Positions 60,794 to 64,000 of a stretch of 64,000 nt of DNA are shown here, in pieces. Under the pieces are notes generated by a model. It saw nothing but the letters and a program-made list of their open reading frames with translations, made no database searches and was not told the DNA's origin. Numbering within the stretch: the stretch's first letter is position 1; each line of letters starts with the position of its first letter. The stretch comes from an uncultured Prevotellaceae bacterium (GTDB taxonomy: Bacteria > Bacteroidota > Bacteroidia > Bacteroidales > Bacteroidaceae), in contig CACYQZ010000002.1 of the NCBI GenBank assembly GCA_902776665.1, positions 101,108 to 165,107 on the forward strand, written 5' to 3'. The position numbers and the translations under genes were made by a program.

Positions 60794-61393
60794 ATGATTG
60801 ATTTTCCGATTACTTATTTCGGTCCGATTTCTTGGTACAGCCGTTTGCTCAGAACAGAAAACTGGCGAATCGACGACACCGAGCACTATGTGAAGCAAAC
60901 CACGCGCAACCACTGCCTCATCGCGACGGCCAATGGGGTGCAGAAACTCACGGTGCCGGTGGAGAAGCCTTCGAAGAGCGAGGAAGGAGGAGCGAGGATT
61001 GAGCCGCTGCTGACACGCGAAGTCCGCCTCAGCGACCACGGGAAATGGCGCACGGAGCATTGGAACGCCATCTGCACGGCCTACGGCGAAAGTCCCTTCT
61101 TCGACTATTACGCCGACGACCTCCGTCCGTTTTTCGAGCGTCGCGACTGGGAATTCCTCTTCGACTACGACATGGCGATTTTCGAGAAAATGTTGGAGTT
61201 GGTAGCCCCCTCCTGCCTCCCCCAAAAGGGGGAGGAACCACGAAATTTCAATTCTCCCCTCCCTTTCTGGGGAGGGGAAGGGGGTGGGGCTCCCTACTGG
61301 CAAGTCTATCAGCAGCGTCACGGTTTTCTGCCCGACCTTTCGATTCTCGACCTGCTCTGTTGCATGGGACCCGAGGCCATCCTTTATCTTTGA
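60794..61393 (+). CDS. WbqC-family protein with in-frame repeat insertions
   Basis: 199 residues from ATG 60794. WbqC landmarks: YFGPISWYSRLLRTENWRIDD, HYVKQTTRNHCLIATANGVQKL, SDHGKWRTEHWNAICTAYGESPFFDYYADDL. The family is linked to surface polysaccharide loci; a glycine or amino-sugar transferase role has been suggested but is not established. Residues 138-166 (APSCLPQKGEEPRNFN and SPLPFWGGEGGGAP) come from a palindromic repeat. A shorter piece at about 60-68 (SKSEEGGAR) matches the GAGGAAGGAGGA element of 57.8 kb. The start codon itself lies in a GTGTTAGGTGATAGGTGATG run of the CACCTATCACC family. Confidence 0.85.
   Translation: MIDFPITYFGPISWYSRLLRTENWRIDDTEHYVKQTTRNHCLIATANGVQKLTVPVEKPSKSEEGGARIEPLLTREVRLSDHGKWRTEHWNAICTAYGESPFFDYYADDLRPFFERRDWEFLFDYDMAIFEKMLELVAPSCLPQKGEEPRNFNSPLPFWGGEGGGAPYWQVYQQRHGFLPDLSILDLLCCMGPEAILYL
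61205..61291 (+). repeat. Double palindromic repeat inserted in wbqC
   Basis: CCTCCCCCAAAAGGGGGAGG (about 61217-61236) and CTCCCCTCCC/GGGGAGGGG (about 61254-61278), ending GGGGGTGGGGCTCC. Same architecture as the dapB insert. Confidence 0.78.
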
Positions 61394-61429
61394 AATCACG
61401 CTGAAAATCATAAAAAACAATAATTAAAA

Positions 61430-61458
61430 GGGCCAAACTTTTGCAGTTTGGCTTTTTT
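61430..61458 (+). terminator. Terminator of the dapB-lepB-wbqC operon
   Basis: GCCAAAC (61432-61438) pairs with GTTTGGC (61446-61452) over a TTTTGCA loop, followed by six T. Confidence 0.85.
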
Positions 61459-61470
61459 CGTGTATCTTTG
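61440..61470 (+). promoter_or_regulatory. Promoter of the DUF3332 gene, overlapping the terminator
   Basis: TTTG (61440-61443), 19-nt spacer, TATCTTTG (61463-61470). The -33 box sits in the loop of the preceding terminator hairpin. Confidence 0.75.
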
Positions 61471-61519
61471 CGTTTTTGAAACAATCAAATCAATGATCAT
61501 CATTAAAACCATCTGAAAA

Positions 61520-62071
61520 ATGAAAAAAATCAATGTGAAAGTCCTCGCCATCGCCATGGCAGGCACCCTCGTGATGAATTCGTGCATCGGTTCGTTCAGT
61601 CTGTTCAACAAATACGCCAAATGGCAGTGTACGATGAGCGACAGCAAGTTCCTCAACGCCATCGTCGGCTTCTTCTTGATGCCGATTGTGGGCAGTGTGA
61701 CGCTGTTCATCGACTCTGTCGTGCTCAACACCATCGAGTTCTGGACGGGCGACAACCCCGTGGCTCACAAAGTGGGAAAAACGCAGAAAATTCTCGGTGG
61801 AGACGGTCGCTACTATGCCGTGACCAACCTGAAAAACGGCTATGAAATCACCACGCCCGACGGCGAGATGATGCAGTTTCTCTACGACCGCGAAAACAAC
61901 GCTTGGATGCAGGTGCAGAATGGCGAAGTGAAGGAAATGTTCCGTTTCAACGAAGACGGTACGGTGAAAGTAAATACGCCCGCTGGACAGAAGGATGTCG
62001 CACTCGACGAGGCTGGTCTTTATCAAGTGCAGATGGCCTTCAGTGGCGGTAATTTCTGGGCTTGCCGCTAA
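61520..62071 (+). CDS. DUF3332 lipoprotein
   Basis: 183 residues. A lipoprotein signal ends at cysteine about 22 (GTLVMNSCIGSFSLFNKY). A hydrophobic segment GFFLMPIVGSVTLFIDSVVLN (in two parts) and KTQKILGGDGRYYAVTNLKNGYEI match DUF3332. Function unknown. Well-conserved promoter; followed after 65 nt by the flavoprotein gene. Confidence 0.85.
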   Translation: MKKINVKVLAIAMAGTLVMNSCIGSFSLFNKYAKWQCTMSDSKFLNAIVGFFLMPIVGSVTLFIDSVVLNTIEFWTGDNPVAHKVGKTQKILGGDGRYYAVTNLKNGYEITTPDGEMMQFLYDRENNAWMQVQNGEVKEMFRFNEDGTVKVNTPAGQKDVALDEAGLYQVQMAFSGGNFWACR

Positions 62072-62136
62072 GTCTGAAATCGATTCGGAAAAGTTGAAAA
62101 AACTTTTTAAGACATTGAAAATCAAGGAAATACAAC

Positions 62137-63339
62137 ATGAAAATCACTGAGAAAATTCACTACGTCGGTGTGAACGACCGCAACAAATCGCTGTTCGAAG
62201 GGTTGTGGCCGTTGCCCAACGGCGTGAGCTATAACTCTTACCTGATCGACGCCGAGAAAACGTGCCTCATCGACACCGTTGAGGTCGATTTTTTCACGCA
62301 ATACCTCGAAAATATTCGTGAAATCATCGGTGAGCGACCTGTCGATTACCTTGTGGTGAACCACATGGAACCCGACCACAGCGGATCGATTGCCTTGCTG
62401 CGACAATTTTATCCCGACATGCAGGTCATCGGCAATAAAAAGACTTTCGGCATGATGCAGGGTTTTTATGGCGAAGAAAATGGCCGCGACATCGAGGTTT
62501 GCAACGGTTCGCAACTCTCGCTCGGCAGCGTGACCCTCGATTTCGTGCTCACGCCAATGGTGCACTGGCCCGAAACGATGATGACGTTGGCGGCCAACAC
62601 CCAACACCCATCATCCAACACCCTTTTTAGCGGCGACGCTTTCGGCTGTTTCGGCGCGTTGAATGGTGCCGTCATCGACAAGGATATGAACTGCGACGGC
62701 TATTGGCTCGAAATGGTGCGCTACTACTCGAACATCGTCGGAAAATACGGTACTCCCGTGCAGAATGCGCTGAAAAAACTCGCTGGGGTGAAACTCGACT
62801 ATATCTGCTCGACGCACGGTCCCGTGTGGCACGACCACATCGAGAAAGTCGTGGGTATCTACGACTGCCTTTCGCGCTACGAAACCGAGCCCGGTCTGGT
62901 CATTTGCTATGGCACGATGTACGGCAACACTGAACGAATGGCCGAAATCATCGCGGCGGCGGCTTCACGTGCCGGCGTGAAGAACATCGTGGTCTATAAC
63001 GTGTCGAAAACGCATCACAGCTACATTCTCCGCGACATTTTCCGCTATCGTGGTCTCATCGTCGGTGCGCCGACCTACAACACCGCGCTCTACCACGAAA
63101 TGGACGTGCTGCTCTCTGAAATCGCAGGTCGCGACATCAAGGGCAACCACCTGCTCGGTTGGTTCGGTTCGCACGGTTGGGCATCGAAGGCGGTGGCCGA
63201 AATCCAGCGTTGGAACGACGAAAAACTACATTTCACGCCCGTCGGCGAGCCTGTCGATATGAAACAGGGTCTGTCGCCCGAGATTCGCAAGCAGTGCGAG
63301 GCGCTTGGCGAGGCGATGGCAGCGGCATTGTTCTTATGA
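62137..63339 (+). CDS. A-type flavoprotein (FprA-like flavodiiron protein)
   Basis: 400 residues. The beta-lactamase-like domain carries the diiron ligands HMEPDHSGS (His76, Glu78, Asp80, His81) and SGDAFG (about 165-170), then THGPVWHDHIEKVVG (His in CSTHGPVWH). The flavodoxin domain begins at about 250 (ICYGTMYGNTERMAEIIAA). Flavodiiron proteins reduce O2 or NO using reduced FMN and protect anaerobes. Residues 154-162 (NTQHPSSNT) look like a short in-frame repeat insertion before LFSGDAFG. The stop overlaps the next start as ATGA. Confidence 0.92.
   Translation: MKITEKIHYVGVNDRNKSLFEGLWPLPNGVSYNSYLIDAEKTCLIDTVEVDFFTQYLENIREIIGERPVDYLVVNHMEPDHSGSIALLRQFYPDMQVIGNKKTFGMMQGFYGEENGRDIEVCNGSQLSLGSVTLDFVLTPMVHWPETMMTLAANTQHPSSNTLFSGDAFGCFGALNGAVIDKDMNCDGYWLEMVRYYSNIVGKYGTPVQNALKKLAGVKLDYICSTHGPVWHDHIEKVVGIYDCLSRYETEPGLVICYGTMYGNTERMAEIIAAAASRAGVKNIVVYNVSKTHHSYILRDIFRYRGLIVGAPTYNTALYHEMDVLLSEIAGRDIKGNHLLGWFGSHGWASKAVAEIQRWNDEKLHFTPVGEPVDMKQGLSPEIRKQCEALGEAMAAALFL
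62596..62632 (+). repeat. Short CACCCAT-type repeat inside the flavoprotein gene
   Basis: CCAACACCCAACACCCATCATCCAACACCC, the same unit as in rnhB and, reversed, in queH. It sits immediately before the codons of the conserved SGDAFG iron-ligand loop. Confidence 0.65.
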
Positions 63340-63920
63340 AAAATATCATTTTTGACCTTGGCGGCGTGCTCGTGGGTTTCGACCGACAGCGTAGCATCGA
63401 CGCATTCGAGCGAATCGGTTGCGGAAAGGTGGCAGACTACATTCGCGACCACCGCACCGAGGACCTTTTCTATCGCATCGAGTTGGGCGAGATTTCCACG
63501 CACGATTTTTGCGAGGAAGTGCGACTGATGACCGCCACAAACGCCGATGATGAGGCGATTATCGAGGCGTGGAATGTGCTGCTGAAGCCTGTCACGACGG
63601 AACGGCTGCAACGGCTTCGTGAACTGCGCGAGGCAGGCCATCGGCTCTTTTTGTTGAGCAACACCAACGACATGCACTGGCAGTATTGCGGTCATCAGGT
63701 CGTGGACTGTTTCGAGCGCGTTTTCCTCTCCTACGAAATGCGGTTGGCGAAGCCCGACCCGCAAATTTTCGCCGAGGTGCTCCGACAGGCCGACATCGAG
63801 GCGTGCGACTCCCTTTTCATCGACGACAATGCCGATAATATCGCGGCTGCGGCGTCGTTGGGCATCAAGACCTACCACAATCAAAACATCGACGATTGGA
63901 TATTGAACATTGAAGATTGA
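63336..63920 (+). CDS. HAD-superfamily (subfamily IA) phosphatase
   Basis: 194 residues from ATG 63336, which overlaps the previous stop by 4 bp. HAD motifs: nucleophile region IIFDLGGVLVGFD, motif II LFLLSNTNDMHW, Lys in RLAKPDPQIFAEVL, motif IV SLFIDDNADNIAAAASLG. YihX-like phosphatases of this group act on sugar phosphates such as glucose 1-phosphate. The last residues (ILNIED) and the stop are encoded by the start of the 14-bp tandem repeat array, so the natural C-terminus may have been replaced. Confidence 0.9.
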   Translation: MKNIIFDLGGVLVGFDRQRSIDAFERIGCGKVADYIRDHRTEDLFYRIELGEISTHDFCEEVRLMTATNADDEAIIEAWNVLLKPVTTERLQRLRELREAGHRLFLLSNTNDMHWQYCGHQVVDCFERVFLSYEMRLAKPDPQIFAEVLRQADIEACDSLFIDDNADNIAAAASLGIKTYHNQNIDDWILNIED

Positions 63921-64000
63921 ACATTGAAGATTGAACATTGAAGATTGAACATTGAAGATTGAACATTGAAGATTGAACATTGAAGATTGAACATTGAAGA
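63902..64000 (+). repeat. 14-bp tandem repeat array
   Basis: Seven perfect copies of ATTGAACATTGAAG from 63902, continuing past the window edge. The array starts within the HAD coding sequence. Confidence 0.95.

Noticed and set aside
57776-61291. CRISPR array
   Set aside because: The repeats are palindromic and scattered, not regularly spaced with unique spacers, and no cas genes are present.
1-64000. Genome-wide reassignment of UGA
   Set aside because: Many clear genes end at UGA at the expected family length (receptor at 0.7 kb, AraC, CapA, lepB, Na/Pi symporter, flavoprotein), so the standard code holds outside the anomalous gene.
63902-64000. CRISPR or telomere-like array
   Set aside because: Units are perfectly tandem with no spacers; it is a simple 14-bp satellite.

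Overview
The window is a stretch of a Bacteroidales chromosome, most likely Prevotella or a close Prevotellaceae relative. Evidence: Bacteroidetes promoters throughout (TTTG, 19-21 nt, TAnnTTTG), outer-membrane TonB-dependent beta-barrel receptors with SusC-type carboxypeptidase-like N-termini, secreted proteins ending in the Prevotella-type sorting tail (DLQGRRV...PKGIYI...GKKVV), a streptopain-like C10 protease, DUF4369/thioredoxin-like lipoproteins, the carboxynorspermidine pathway, and weak Shine-Dalgarno signals. The coding sequence is moderately GC-rich with AT-rich gaps. It could be a gut, rumen or oral strain, or a metagenome-derived contig.

Layout. 1-7.7 kb: a truncated M6 protease, a TonB-dependent receptor, the operon greA-HIT-pyridoxal kinase, and pnp with promoter and terminator. 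7.7-12.1 kb is the anomalous part. A minus-strand gene stays open for 542 codons only if twelve in-frame TGA codons are read through; the residue statistics fit glycine better than tryptophan. Its middle is AT-rich and foreign-looking, while its ends look like Prevotella, including a sorting tail. It is preceded by a structured leader with its own promoter and a terminator-like hairpin. Then come an antitoxin/PIN-toxin pair and two tandem 91-nt tRNA-like genes with long variable arms. The first of these has a UCA (UGA-reading) anticodon and a glycine-type acceptor stem. They run directly into a gene for a catalytically degenerate RNase III-like protein.

12.2-25.5 kb: a tightly overlapping cassette (thioredoxin-like lipoprotein, DUF3160, CapA, NUDIX), an AspT-type antiporter, secreted carbohydrate-binding and TraB proteins, MATE, AraC, and a repetitive protein with CxC pairs. 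25.5-46 kb: sialidase, glyS-FKBP, a second outer-membrane receptor, a GntR/ABC operon with a candidate operator, tryptophanase, two small beta-barrel proteins, an RluA synthase, the C10 protease, YitT, rnhB and recO.

46-64 kb: tRNA-Glu-rpsT, queH, rhaD, a carboxynorspermidine dehydrogenase-like gene, upp, a GH18 protein, a nucleoside kinase, a Na/Pi symporter, a GH20 hexosaminidase, MgtC, dapB-lepB-wbqC, a DUF3332 lipoprotein, an A-type flavoprotein and a HAD phosphatase. In this part and in rnhB, short palindromic or CACCCAT-type repeats sit in frame inside at least five conserved housekeeping genes (rnhB, queH, dapB, wbqC, fprA), and related copies lie between genes. The window ends inside a 14-bp tandem repeat that also supplies the last residues of the HAD protein.

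Functionally the secreted set (sialidase, hexosaminidase, GH18, C10 and M6 proteases, receptors) points to growth on host or dietary glycoproteins. Tryptophanase points to indole production.
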